Positions 26,237 to 34,059 of a stretch of DNA of 64,000 nucleotides are shown here, piece after piece. The stretch lies in the NCBI RefSeq assembly GCF_029338375.1, contig NZ_CP119804.1, positions 558,001 through 622,000 on the forward strand, in the 5' to 3' direction. The translations under genes and the position numbers were made by a program. How positions within the stretch are numbered: the first letter of the stretch is position 1; every line of letters starts with the position of its first letter. The notes below the pieces were generated by a model, which saw nothing but the letters and a program-made list of their open reading frames with translations, did no database searches and was not told the origin of the DNA. This stretch comes from Halorussus lipolyticus. GTDB lineage: Archaea; Halobacteriota; Halobacteria; Halobacteriales; Haladaptataceae.

Positions 26237-26875
26237 TTACTCGCCGTGTTCGATGCCCCGGAGGAGTCGGTACACGTCGTCCTCCTGTCCGGGAAGTTTC
26301 TGGGGATAGACGGCGATTGCGACCACGTGGTCGCCCTCGTGTTCGACCTTCGTGACGTGGACGTAGGCGTCGAACTCGATACCCACGGCGGTCCGCACGC
26401 TGGCCTCGAACTTCGAGACTTGCGTGGTCTTGCCCAGCATCGTGCGGTTCTGGCTGTCGACTTTCCGGACGTCGTTCACGCTCCGGAGTTGACTGGTGAA
26501 CTGCTGGGCGAGTTGCTGATTGCTGTACTTGGCGAGGGGATTGAACGACTGGCCGAGGACTTCGACCTGCGGACTGGAGAAGACAGCGAACACCGAGACC
26601 TTCTGCTCGCCGAGGCCCCCGAATCCGACCTTCTGGTGGTACTCGGAAATCCAGTTGGTGACTTCGACCTCCTTGGACTGACCGGCCGCCGAGAAGGTCC
26701 GCGAGACGTTCATCGCCTTCGTGCTGTTGTGTTCGTATCCGGTCTCCTCGAGCGCGGCGTCGCTGACCGTGGCCTCCGAGGCCGAGAAGGTGAGCGGTCC
26801 CGACAGGACGCCGGTACACCCGCTAGTGACGACCAGCAGGGCGAGGAGGACGCCAGCGGCTACTCTGCGTGTCAT
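26237..26875 (-). CDS. DUF6517-like lipoprotein
   Basis: The protein is 212 aa. The signal peptide MTRRVAAGVLLALLVV ends in a lipobox (VTSGC), so the mature protein is lipid-anchored at the outer face of the membrane. The sequence after it (SGPLTFSASEATVSDAALEE) and the overall length match the haloarchaeal DUF6517 family. The body alternates beta strands and amphipathic helices; no catalytic motif is seen. It is divergent from the histidine kinase gene and shares a 146-base promoter region with it. Role unknown. Confidence 0.82.
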   Translation of the reverse strand: MTRRVAAGVLLALLVVTSGCTGVLSGPLTFSASEATVSDAALEETGYEHNSTKAMNVSRTFSAAGQSKEVEVTNWISEYHQKVGFGGLGEQKVSVFAVFSSPQVEVLGQSFNPLAKYSNQQLAQQFTSQLRSVNDVRKVDSQNRTMLGKTTQVSKFEASVRTAVGIEFDAYVHVTKVEHEGDHVVAIAVYPQKLPGQEDDVYRLLRGIEHGE

Positions 26876-26992
26876 GCTACTGGCGGGGTAAACAGGCGGG
26901 GGTTAAGAACCTCGTGGCTCCGAGTCGGGCTTGTGGCAGATGGCGGCCATTTGGAGACTTAAATAATTATCACCTGATATAATCGACGGAGG

Positions 26993-26998
26993 TATAAG
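26993..26998 (+). promoter_or_regulatory. TATA box of the histidine kinase gene
   Basis: TATAAG at 26993-26998, inside an AT-rich stretch (26958-27015), lies about 26 bases before ATG 27022. This is the spacing of a leaderless haloarchaeal promoter. Confidence 0.6.
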
Positions 26999-27021
26999 AG
27001 TGGTTTTACATATCCACGATA

Positions 27022-28131
27022 ATGCCTCTGCCGTCGGTCACGGCCGTTTCTCGTCGGGAATTAGGGTATCTGCGGGCCGCTCTCCTGCTGGGTGGCGTGC
27101 TAGTCGTCGTTCCCCTCTGTTATCTCGTCCTCTCGGAGGTCGGGGTGGTGGAGTCCGGACTCACGCCCTCCAGTCTGGCGCTGTTAGTGTTTCCGGGAAC
27201 GGTGCTGGCGTATCTCGGCCACTCGGTCGTCGCGGGGGACGTGGATTCGGAACACTACCCCTTGGTGGCGCGCTACATGGTGTTGGGCATTCTGGCGCTC
27301 GACCTGCTGACGCTGTTGCTGATTCTCTACCCTGATGTCGTCATCGCCGAGCGCCTCTTTTCGTTCGGGTTGGCGTCGTCGGTCGGCGGTATTGGCGGCG
27401 CACTGTTGGGCGTCCGGGACGCCCGCCTCATCGAGAACGTCCGGGAGGCCCAGCGCGCCAAAACCGCGGCCCGGACCGCCGAGCGCGAGCGCCAGACGCT
27501 CTCGTTTCTGAACAGCCTTCTGCGACACGACGTGTTGAACGGCGCGAACGTCATTCTGGGCTACGCCGAACTCCTCCAAGATTCGGAGGGCGAGGCCGAC
27601 CAACGACACCTCGACACGATTCAGACCCGGAGCGAGGCCATCATCGAGTTGGTCGAGAACGTCGGCCTCCTCATCGACGCCCGGACGAGTGACGCCGAAT
27701 TGACCGCGATGAACCTCTCGGACCTCCTCACCGAGGAGTTGGCGGCGGCCCGCCAGACCCACCCGAGCGCGGAGTTCACCGCGTCGATGCCCGACGACCT
27801 GCTGGTCCGGGCCGACTCGCTGGCCGCCAACATCTTCGAGAACCTGCTGACGAACGCGGTCGAACACAACGACCGCGAGACGCCCCAAGTCCACGTCGAG
27901 GCCGAACGCCGCGACGACGAGATTCGGGTTCGGGTCGCCGACAACGGGCCGGGAATCCCCGAGGACGAGCGCGAGGACCTGTTCGAACCGACCGACCGAG
28001 GCACCCACGGATTGGGTCTCCATCTGGTCGAGACGCTGGTCGAACGCTACGAGGGGAGCGTGACTGTCGAAGAAAACGAGCCTCGGGGGACCGTCTTCGT
28101 CCTGCGATTCCAGCCAGTAGACGGCGAGTGA
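27022..28131 (+). CDS. Membrane-bound sensor histidine kinase
   Basis: The protein is 369 aa. About four membrane helices fill residues 10-130, followed by a coiled-coil linker. The HisKA phospho-acceptor is His169 (LLRHDVLNGANVILGYAELL). The HATPase domain shows the N box ENLLTNAVEHN, G1 box DNGPGIPEDE and G2 box GTHGLGLHLVETL. There is no PAS or receiver domain, so sensing must be through the membrane part. No response regulator lies nearby; the partner is coded elsewhere. Its 3' end faces cysS with only six bases between the stops. Confidence 0.92.
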   Translation: MPLPSVTAVSRRELGYLRAALLLGGVLVVVPLCYLVLSEVGVVESGLTPSSLALLVFPGTVLAYLGHSVVAGDVDSEHYPLVARYMVLGILALDLLTLLLILYPDVVIAERLFSFGLASSVGGIGGALLGVRDARLIENVREAQRAKTAARTAERERQTLSFLNSLLRHDVLNGANVILGYAELLQDSEGEADQRHLDTIQTRSEAIIELVENVGLLIDARTSDAELTAMNLSDLLTEELAAARQTHPSAEFTASMPDDLLVRADSLAANIFENLLTNAVEHNDRETPQVHVEAERRDDEIRVRVADNGPGIPEDEREDLFEPTDRGTHGLGLHLVETLVERYEGSVTVEENEPRGTVFVLRFQPVDGE

Positions 28132-28137
28132 GGGCGC

Positions 28138-29586
28138 TTACTCCAACCGGAAGGTCGGTCCGTCGTCGGTGTCTTGGACTTCGACGCCGAGGGCTTCGAG
28201 TTCGTCGCGGAGTTCGTCGGCGCGCTGGTAGTTTCCGGCGTCTCGCTCCTGTTCGCGGACATTCAGCACGAGTTCGACCACTTCGTCCAGCACCTCGACC
28301 TCGCCCTCGGCGTCTCCCGCGAGGGCGAACCCGAGAACGCTTTCGCCGAACTCCTCGAAGGTCTCGACCGCATCGCGGAGCGCCCGGTAGTCGTACTCGT
28401 CGCGCTCGTCCAAGTGGACGTTGACCGCCGAGGTCAGGTCGAGAAGGGCGGTGATGGCTTCGCGGGTGTTGAAGTCGTCGTTCATCGCCTCGGCGAACTC
28501 GTCGCGGGTTGCCTTGACCGCGTTCCGGAGGTCGGCGTCCTCGACCTTCGTTCGGGCGTCCACGCTATCGGTGGCTTCGACGGCGCGGTCGTAGCCGCGT
28601 TCGAGACGCTCCCAGCGTTCGACCGCTTCGTCGAGGGTCTCCTCGCTGTAGGTCTGGCGGTTGTTGTAGGCCGTCGAGAGGAGGAACATCCGAATCGCGT
28701 CGGTGCCGAACTCCTCTACTGCGTTGCGGACCGTGAAGTAGTTCTGGAGCGACGACGACATCTTCTCGCCGCCGGTCTCCAGCAGGCGGACGTGCATCCA
28801 GTAGTTGGCGAACTGCTTTCCGGTCGCGGCCTCCGATTGGGCGATTTCGTTCTCGTGGTGGGGGAACACGAGGTCTTGGCCGCCGACGTGGATGTCCAGC
28901 GTCTCGTCCAGATGAGTCATGCTCATCGCCGAGCATTCGATGTGCCATCCGGGTCGGCCCTCGCCCCACGGAGACTCCCACGTCTGGCCGCCGGCAGGCG
29001 CGTCGTCGGGGTGGGCCTCGCCGGCCTTCCAGAGCGCGAAGTCCGCAGGGTTGCGCTTCTCTTGGCGTTCGTCCTCCTCGCCTTGGGCCTCCATCTCCTC
29101 GACTTGCTGGTTCGAGAGTTTGCCGTACTCCTCGAACTCGGTCACGTCGAAGTAGACCGACCCGTTGGACTCGTAGGCGTAGCCCTTCTCGACCAGCGTC
29201 TCCACGAGGCCGATGATTTCGGGGACGTGTTCGCTGACGCGGGGGTAGACCTCGGCCCGGAGGAGATTGAGCGAGCGCATGTCGTCGATGACTTCCGTGA
29301 TGAAGTGGCGAGCGACTTCTGATTCGCTGTCGCCGAGGTCGTCCTCGCCGACGCGCGCGACGATTTTCTCGTTTACGTCGGTGAAGTTCTCGACGTGGCG
29401 CACGTCGTAGCCGAGGTGTTCGAGCCATCGGTGCATCACGTCAACGTGGACCCACGACCGGGCGTGTCCGAGGTGGGCGAAATCGGAGACCGTCAGGCCG
29501 CAGTAGTAGAGCAGTACCGACTCGGGATTTTCCGGTTCGAACGGTTCCCGCTCACCGGTCAGGGTGTTCGTCACCTGAAGCGTCAT
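28138..29586 (-). CDS. cysS: Cysteinyl-tRNA synthetase
   Basis: The protein is 482 aa, a class I aminoacyl-tRNA synthetase that charges tRNA-Cys. The HIGH signature appears as HLGHARS and the KMSKS loop as GGEKMSSSLQNY. Zinc and cysteine-binding residues are seen in YYCGLTVSD, ECSAM and FPHHENEIAQSEA. The DALR-type anticodon domain fills the C-terminus. The length is normal for haloarchaea, and the start MTLQVTNTLTGERE is the family N-terminus. The DUF7523 gene lies 71 bases upstream on the same strand, and cysS may share its transcript. Confidence 0.96.
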   Translation of the reverse strand: MTLQVTNTLTGEREPFEPENPESVLLYYCGLTVSDFAHLGHARSWVHVDVMHRWLEHLGYDVRHVENFTDVNEKIVARVGEDDLGDSESEVARHFITEVIDDMRSLNLLRAEVYPRVSEHVPEIIGLVETLVEKGYAYESNGSVYFDVTEFEEYGKLSNQQVEEMEAQGEEDERQEKRNPADFALWKAGEAHPDDAPAGGQTWESPWGEGRPGWHIECSAMSMTHLDETLDIHVGGQDLVFPHHENEIAQSEAATGKQFANYWMHVRLLETGGEKMSSSLQNYFTVRNAVEEFGTDAIRMFLLSTAYNNRQTYSEETLDEAVERWERLERGYDRAVEATDSVDARTKVEDADLRNAVKATRDEFAEAMNDDFNTREAITALLDLTSAVNVHLDERDEYDYRALRDAVETFEEFGESVLGFALAGDAEGEVEVLDEVVELVLNVREQERDAGNYQRADELRDELEALGVEVQDTDDGPTFRLE

Positions 29587-29657
29587 TAGGGGCTAGTTCC
29601 CCGAGCGACCGTTTTAAAGCGTCGATAGACGCACTTCGCGCCGATTGTCGGCGTCGA

Positions 29658-30170
29658 TTACTCGGTCCCGGCGTTCGGAACCGCCTCCGAGGCGTCTTCC
29701 GCGATTCGCACCGCGTCGGGACCGTCTCGGCGCTCGACGGCGACCACCAGCGAATCGCCCGCGAACGCCGCGGTCCGGACCTCGATTTCCGCCGCTCGGA
29801 GGCGGCCGAGGAGATGCACCAGCGCGTCCCCATCCACCTCGCCCGAGACGACCACGGCGGTCAGCGACCCCTCGCCGGGTGCGAGCGCGGTATCGCCGAC
29901 CGTCAGAAGCGCCTCTGCGGTCGCGTCGTCGCGCTCTACGACGCCCAGACCGCTCCGCATCGAGACGCGGGCGCTCCGCGACTCGGGTTGGTAGTCGGGC
30001 AACGACTCGGCGAACCGCCGGAGGGCGGTCGCAATCGAGTCGGGGTCGCCCTCGATTTCGTCGGCCAGCGACCGGGCCGCCGCGGTGTAGTTGACCACGC
30101 CCGCCCTCAGCGCGGTCAGCAGGAAGGGCCGCCGTCGGACCTCCTCGCGGGTCTCCTCGGAGAGTGACAT
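29658..30170 (-). CDS. DUF7523 family protein
   Basis: The protein is 170 aa, cytoplasmic. The start MSLSEETREEVRRRPFLLTALRAGVVNYTAAA is characteristic of the haloarchaeal DUF7523 family, whose N-terminal part resembles a short helical DNA- or ligand-binding unit. The C-terminal half shows an ACT-like beta-alpha pattern (LTAVVVSGEVDGDALVHLLG... VVAVERRDG), which would suggest small-molecule binding; that is my inference. ATG 30170 fits the family; a longer in-frame start is possible. It lies downstream of the DUF7524 gene, a pairing I recall from other haloarchaea. Confidence 0.75.
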   Translation of the reverse strand: MSLSEETREEVRRRPFLLTALRAGVVNYTAAARSLADEIEGDPDSIATALRRFAESLPDYQPESRSARVSMRSGLGVVERDDATAEALLTVGDTALAPGEGSLTAVVVSGEVDGDALVHLLGRLRAAEIEVRTAAFAGDSLVVAVERRDGPDAVRIAEDASEAVPNAGTE

Positions 30171-30281
30171 GTGAGGACCAACGGCGGCGACGAGCAAAAA
30201 CGATGCGGTGAGAAGAATCCAATTATTTCTTAGACAATCAAGTGTGTTTGCTTTAGCAACGTATTGTTGTCTGAGGGCGGA

Positions 30282-30905
30282 CTACTCGACCAGCATGTAC
30301 CCCGCGGCGACGACGGTTCCGAGGAGAATCAGTATGCCGACCAGCACGACGGCGCTGTTCGAGAGGGTCGCCGACCCGGCCGCGACGGCGAGCGCGAGGA
30401 CCCCGAGGACGGCGACGGGGGCGTTCTCGCCGAACGAGGGGGTGCGGAGCGAACGGTCGGGCAGGTCGAACCCGACCGATTCGTCGTCCGCGTCCTCGTC
30501 GTCATCGGCGTCCTCGATTTCGGGACCAGTGCCGCTCGCGGGGTCGGCGAGGGAGGCGTCTACGTCCACCGCGTCGGCGCGTTCGTCGGGTTCCACGACG
30601 GAAATCGAGACGTAATCGGTCTCCGCGCCGTGGCCGGTGACGATTTTGAGTTGCCCCTCGACCGGCCGCGGACCGTCGGCTATCTCCACGCTGACCTGCC
30701 GGGTCGAATCCGCGTCCACGAAGTGGTTGTTCGCCGGGATAGACGCGACCTGCGAGAGCGCGTCGTCCAGATGCAGGTGGACGTGGACCGGCGCGTCGCC
30801 GTTGTGGAGTAGGATTGGGAACGACTCGGTGGCCTCGAACGACGCGCTAGTCTCGATGTCGTGGAGGCCACTGGAGTTGAGACGGACTGGGAGACTCTCT
30901 GGCAC
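30282..30905 (-). CDS. DUF7524 family membrane-anchored protein
   Basis: The protein is 207 aa. The N-terminal 110 residues form a beta-rich domain without a signal peptide (PVRLNSSGLHDIETSASFEATESFPILLHN). An acidic linker rich in Asp and Glu follows, then two C-terminal hydrophobic helices (about residues 160-180 and 182-203). The layout matches haloarchaeal DUF7524. It lies in a row with Trm112 upstream (33 bases) and DUF7523 downstream, all on the minus strand, so a shared operon is likely. Function unknown. Confidence 0.75.
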   Translation of the reverse strand: MPESLPVRLNSSGLHDIETSASFEATESFPILLHNGDAPVHVHLHLDDALSQVASIPANNHFVDADSTRQVSVEIADGPRPVEGQLKIVTGHGAETDYVSISVVEPDERADAVDVDASLADPASGTGPEIEDADDDEDADDESVGFDLPDRSLRTPSFGENAPVAVLGVLALAVAAGSATLSNSAVVLVGILILLGTVVAAGYMLVE

Positions 30906-30938
30906 GCTATCGACACCTCCGACCGAGGGGAGAAAAAA

Positions 30939-31130
30939 CTACGCCTCCACGTCGCGCATGTCCGGCGGGAGGAGGTTGGGGATGCCGTCCTCGATGGGGA
31001 AGGTCTCACCGCACTCGGTGCAGGTCAGCGTCCCGGAGAGGACCTCCTCGTCGTCGGTCTCGGTCGCGTCGAGTTCCAACTCCTGTTTGTCGAGCGGACA
31101 ACAGATAATGTCCATCAGCGATTGCTTCAT
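30939..31130 (-). CDS. Trm112-family methyltransferase activator / zinc-ribbon protein
   Basis: The protein is 63 aa. It starts MKQSLMDIICCPLDKQELEL and has a second half CTECGETFPIEDGIPNLLPP, the Trm112/YcaR pattern. Cys residues at both ends could bind zinc. In archaea and eukaryotes Trm112 is a small partner that activates several methyltransferases acting on tRNA, rRNA and translation factors. ATG 31130 is the family start; in-frame codons upstream would add nine atypical residues. It is the first gene of the minus-strand row leading to DUF7524 and DUF7523. Confidence 0.85.
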   Translation of the reverse strand: MKQSLMDIICCPLDKQELELDATETDDEEVLSGTLTCTECGETFPIEDGIPNLLPPDMRDVEA

Positions 31131-31264
31131 ACTACCGGGTGTGGGTGGGTAGGCCAAAAGCGTGACGGGTTCGTCGGTCGCACCCGAGATATTCCCTCTT
31201 TGTTCATTATGTTATAATAATTTAGCTAATGAAGATTTATCAACACGACGCGCGGTTTTCTGGC

Positions 31265-31272
31265 GGAGGTGA
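31265..31272 (+). promoter_or_regulatory. Perfect Shine-Dalgarno site GGAGGTGA of micro-ORF 1
   Basis: GGAGGTGA is fully complementary to the archaeal 16S rRNA tail (CACCUCC core). It ends five bases before TTG 31278. Strong SD sites are uncommon in haloarchaea, where most transcripts are leaderless. Confidence 0.6.
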
Positions 31273-31277
31273 ACACG

Positions 31278-31325
31278 TTGTTCGGATTCAAAGTCCTGTA
31301 CTACCGCGGCCTTGAGGGCTGTTAA
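31278..31325 (+). CDS. Micro-ORF 1, 15-residue peptide ending Gly-Cys
   Basis: From TTG 31278 the frame reads MFGFKVLYYRGLEGC and stops at TAA. A GTG at 31269 is also in frame but lies inside the SD site, so TTG is better placed. An in-frame stop at 31230-31232 prevents a long upstream extension. The peptide matches micro-ORF 2 in length, in the Phe at position 4, in an aromatic residue around position 8-9 and in the Gly-Cys end. AT-rich sequence 40-60 bases upstream could be the promoter. Nothing downstream on this strand would be regulated by it, so a leader-peptide role is unlikely. This is a candidate only. Confidence 0.4.
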   Translation: MFGFKVLYYRGLEGC

Positions 31326-31530
31326 GCGTGACTCTCGAAGCTACCGAGTCGTACTAATTGGCGACAGCAGACCGCTCCGCGTCGAGCGTCCGGTGGCGAG
31401 CGAGTCGGAGCGCCCGTGGCCGAAGCACTCGCTGTGAGCCTCGGTGATGAATCCTTCCGCATTTAAACAGCTTACATAATAAAGCGAGTTTAATTAAATT
31501 TTTAATATCGCGTCAGAGAGTCATTCACAC

Positions 31531-31538
31531 GGAGGTGA
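31531..31538 (+). promoter_or_regulatory. Perfect Shine-Dalgarno site GGAGGTGA of micro-ORF 2
   Basis: The same 8-mer as at 31265, ending six bases before ATG 31545. It sits about 20-40 bases after the AT-rich block TTTAATTAAATTTTTAATA, a probable promoter. Confidence 0.65.
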
Positions 31539-31544
31539 AAAATA

Positions 31545-31592
31545 ATGATTGACTTCGGCACGATGATTTGGTGCGACTACCTTGGTTGCTAA
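31545..31592 (+). CDS. Micro-ORF 2, 15-residue peptide ending Gly-Cys
   Basis: ATG 31545 begins MIDFGTMIWCDYLGC, followed by TAA. A TGA inside the SD site (31536-31538) closes the frame upstream, so the peptide cannot be longer. It has two cysteines and aromatic residues. The spacing to the SD is six bases, almost the same as in micro-ORF 1. Both frames lie on the plus strand between minus-strand genes. The peptide could be a processed signal, a toxin-like membrane peptide or a translated non-coding RNA; the sequence does not decide. Confidence 0.45.
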   Translation: MIDFGTMIWCDYLGC

Positions 31593-31713
31593 ACGCTGAC
31601 GAACATCATTCCCCATTTCTTCGAGAACGCTGGTCGTTCGAGCGACCGCCACGAACGCGGTTTCAGCGCGAGCGGAACCACCGGACGACTACCGCCGCCA
31701 CCTCGCAGTCACG

Positions 31714-31947
31714 TCACGCTTCCTGCAGTTCGAGTTCCTGCTTCTCCTCGGCCACTTCGTCGGCCAGACGCTCGGCGAGGAGTTTCGCCGCCGACTCGTG
31801 TTCGTCCTTGCGACGCTGAATCTGGTACGGGCCGATTTCCCCCGTTTCGTACTCCTCGAACCGTTCGGGCAGGTCGTGACGGACCGCGAGGTATTCGTGG
31901 GTCTTTGCGAGCAGTGCGTGAAGGTAGATGAGTTCGACTTTGCGCAT
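31714..31947 (-). CDS. UPF0058 family protein
   Basis: The protein is 77 aa and all helical. It starts MRKVELIYLHALLAKTHEYL, the UPF0058 signature, and ends in a long charged helix (VAEEKQELELQEA). UPF0058 proteins are small archaeal proteins of unknown role. A second, more divergent member is coded at 36917-37195. The gene stands alone on the minus strand. There is no signal peptide or membrane segment. Confidence 0.85.
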   Translation of the reverse strand: MRKVELIYLHALLAKTHEYLAVRHDLPERFEEYETGEIGPYQIQRRKDEHESAAKLLAERLADEVAEEKQELELQEA

Positions 31948-32125
31948 AGTTGCGCCGCGGGCGTAGCCGTCGGTTCGGCGTAGCTAACGCTCCTCGGTCT
32001 CCCACGCCACATCCCCGACTACCCCTCGGTACGAGTGTGCAGGCACACGACCTTAAGCCTGACCGCCAACCGGACTCGCCAGCGCCCCAGAGCTGTCTAG
32101 CAGGCGAAAAAAGCCCTCTCGGACG

Positions 32126-33490
32126 CTATTCGAGCGGGTTGTTCAGCACGACGGTCTCCTCGCGGCCGGGTCCGAGGCCGACCGCGTAGATGTCGGCGTC
32201 GAGTTCGTCGCTGACGTATTCGAGGTAGGCCCGAGCGTTCTCCGGAATCGCGTCGTAGCCCTCGTCGGCGACTTCGGCCCAGTCCACGTCGTCCCAACCG
32301 TCGAAGGTCCGGAAGTTGGGTTCGCAGTCGCCCCATCGCTCGGTAGTCGCGGGCATGGTGAAGACCTCCTCGCCGTTCAGGTCGTAGCTGTGACCGACCT
32401 TCACCTCGTCCAGTCCGGCCAGCACGTCGATGTGGTTGACCGCCAGACCGGTGAAGCCGTTGGCGCGCGCCGAGTGGCGGAGCATCGGCATGTCGAGCCA
32501 ACCGACTCGTCGCGGGCGACCCGTGACGGTGCCGTACTCGCCGCCCTCCTCGCGGATGTAGGTGGCTAGCTCCTCGTTTTCGCCCTCGCCCTGCTCGTCG
32601 TAGCCGGGGGTGTCGCCCTCGACGCCGCCGAGTTCGGTCGGGAGCGGTCCGCTTCCGACGCGGGTCAGGTAGGCCTTGACGATGCCGACGACTTCCCCAC
32701 CGCCGACGACGCCGGGGCTGAGACCTGTGCCCGTGGAAGCGCCGCCAGCGGTCGGGTTCGAGGAGGTCACGTAGGGGTAGTTGCCGTGGTCGATGTCGAT
32801 GAGGGTGCCCTGCGCGCCCTCGAACATCACTTCGTCGCCGTCGTCCAGTCGGTCGGCGAGGAACTCGCCGGCGTCAACGGCCATGTCGTTCTCGGCGAGT
32901 CGCTCGCCGTAGCGCCGGTACTCGTCGTAGAGGCTCCCGATGTCGAACTCCTCGCCGGTCTCGACGCCGAACACGTCTTCGGCGAGGCGCTGTTTCTGCG
33001 GGACGACGTACTCCAGTTTCTCGCGCAGAATGTCGGGGTCCAGCAGGTCCGCGATGCGCAGGCCCCGGCGACCCACCTTGTCCTCGTAGGTCGGGCCGAT
33101 GCCCCGACCGGTGGTGCCGACCTCTTGGTCGGACTCGCTTTTGGCCTCCTCCTCGATGCCGTCCAGCACGCGGTGGTACGGCAGGATGACGTGAGCGCGC
33201 TTGGCGACTCGAACGTCGGGGTCGAGGCCTCGCTCGCGCAGGCCGTCTATCTCCTCGAACAGGGTCGAGGGGTTGACGACACACCCGTTTCCGAGGACGC
33301 CGACCTTGCCCCGGACCGCCCCGCTCGGAACGAGCGATAGTTTGTACTCGGTGCCGTCCTCGACGACGGTGTGGCCCGCGTTGTCTCCGCCCTGATAGCG
33401 GGCAACCACGTCGGCGGCGTCGCCAAAGAGGTCCACGACGCCGCCCTTTCCTTCGTCGCCGAGTTGCGAACCGACGATGGTTACGGTCAT
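32126..33490 (-). CDS. purA: Adenylosuccinate synthase
   Basis: The protein is 454 aa and catalyses IMP + aspartate + GTP to adenylosuccinate, the first committed step to AMP. The GTP-binding loop is GDEGKGG near the N-terminus (VGSQLGDEGKGGVVDLFG), followed by YQGGDNAGHTVV. The family motifs GRGIGPTYEDK and QGTLIDIDHGNYPYVT are present. The start is ATG 33490 (MTVTIVGSQ); a longer frame upstream lacks family likeness. Its length is normal. It stands alone, with no other purine gene nearby. Confidence 0.96.
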   Translation of the reverse strand: MTVTIVGSQLGDEGKGGVVDLFGDAADVVARYQGGDNAGHTVVEDGTEYKLSLVPSGAVRGKVGVLGNGCVVNPSTLFEEIDGLRERGLDPDVRVAKRAHVILPYHRVLDGIEEEAKSESDQEVGTTGRGIGPTYEDKVGRRGLRIADLLDPDILREKLEYVVPQKQRLAEDVFGVETGEEFDIGSLYDEYRRYGERLAENDMAVDAGEFLADRLDDGDEVMFEGAQGTLIDIDHGNYPYVTSSNPTAGGASTGTGLSPGVVGGGEVVGIVKAYLTRVGSGPLPTELGGVEGDTPGYDEQGEGENEELATYIREEGGEYGTVTGRPRRVGWLDMPMLRHSARANGFTGLAVNHIDVLAGLDEVKVGHSYDLNGEEVFTMPATTERWGDCEPNFRTFDGWDDVDWAEVADEGYDAIPENARAYLEYVSDELDADIYAVGLGPGREETVVLNNPLE

Positions 33491-33717
33491 TACGCGGATT
33501 GATTCTCGGGCACCCGGTAAACCGATTACGGTCCCTATCCCGAAACGATACATATTCGTGCCTATCTCGGCCGACTTAGGGTCGGAAAGCCACAGTATCG
33601 AGGATACTCGTCGGGTCTCGGACCGATTGGGCTGGCCAATCGACCACGGAACTGTTAACTACTCGCACCACAAAGCGTCGGGTTACTGGGTCCGTGACGG
33701 CTTCGACGGACAGCAAC

Positions 33718-33726
33718 TTTTAAAAG
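33718..33726 (+). promoter_or_regulatory. TATA-like box of the small regulator gene
   Basis: TTTTAAAAG at 33718-33726 lies about 26-34 bases before ATG 33752, as for a leaderless transcript. Confidence 0.55.
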
Positions 33727-33751
33727 TCTCTAAGACAAGTTAACACATGCC

Positions 33752-34057
33752 ATGATAGATAGACTTGAGAAGGAAGTCGATATGTTGGAGCGCCATCTGC
33801 AGGTCCTGAAGATGGTCATCGAGAGCGAACCCATCGGTATCGTGAAAATGTCGAACGAAACGGGCTACCCGCACCACAAGGTTCGGTACTCCCTGCGCGT
33901 CCTCGAAGAGGAGAACCTCATCGAGCCGTCGAGTCAGGGTGCCATCACGACCGAGCGAACCGAGGAGTTCGTCGCCGAACTCGACGACAAGATAGACGAA
34001 ATCGGTTCGAAACTCGACGAGATGAAAATTAGCGAAACCGCCGAAGCCGAGAACTGA
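33752..34057 (+). CDS. Small winged-helix regulator with coiled-coil tail
   Basis: The protein is 101 aa. An N-terminal helix with heptad-like leucines (DRLEKEVDMLERHLQVLKMV) precedes a helix-turn-helix (IGIVKMSNETGYPHHKVRYSLRVLEEENLI) with a wing after it (EPSSQGAITTER). The C-terminal 35 residues are a charged coiled coil (FVAELDDKIDEIGSKLDEMK), probably for dimerisation. It looks like a haloarchaeal transcription regulator of the ArsR/PadR-like fold. Its stop is two bases from the stop of the convergent DUF7527-like gene. Target unknown. Confidence 0.8.
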   Translation: MIDRLEKEVDMLERHLQVLKMVIESEPIGIVKMSNETGYPHHKVRYSLRVLEEENLIEPSSQGAITTERTEEFVAELDDKIDEIGSKLDEMKISETAEAEN

Positions 34058-34059
34058 AC

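Larger units (their letters stand above)
31131..31713. other. Gene-poor region with two micro-ORFs
   Basis: This gap of 583 bases contains two AT-rich promoter-like blocks (31195-31245 and 31470-31512), each followed by GGAGGTGA and a 15-codon frame on the plus strand. Imperfect stem-loops follow each frame, for example GGTCG and CGACC around TTCGAG after the second. No longer gene is supported. Confidence 0.6.
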
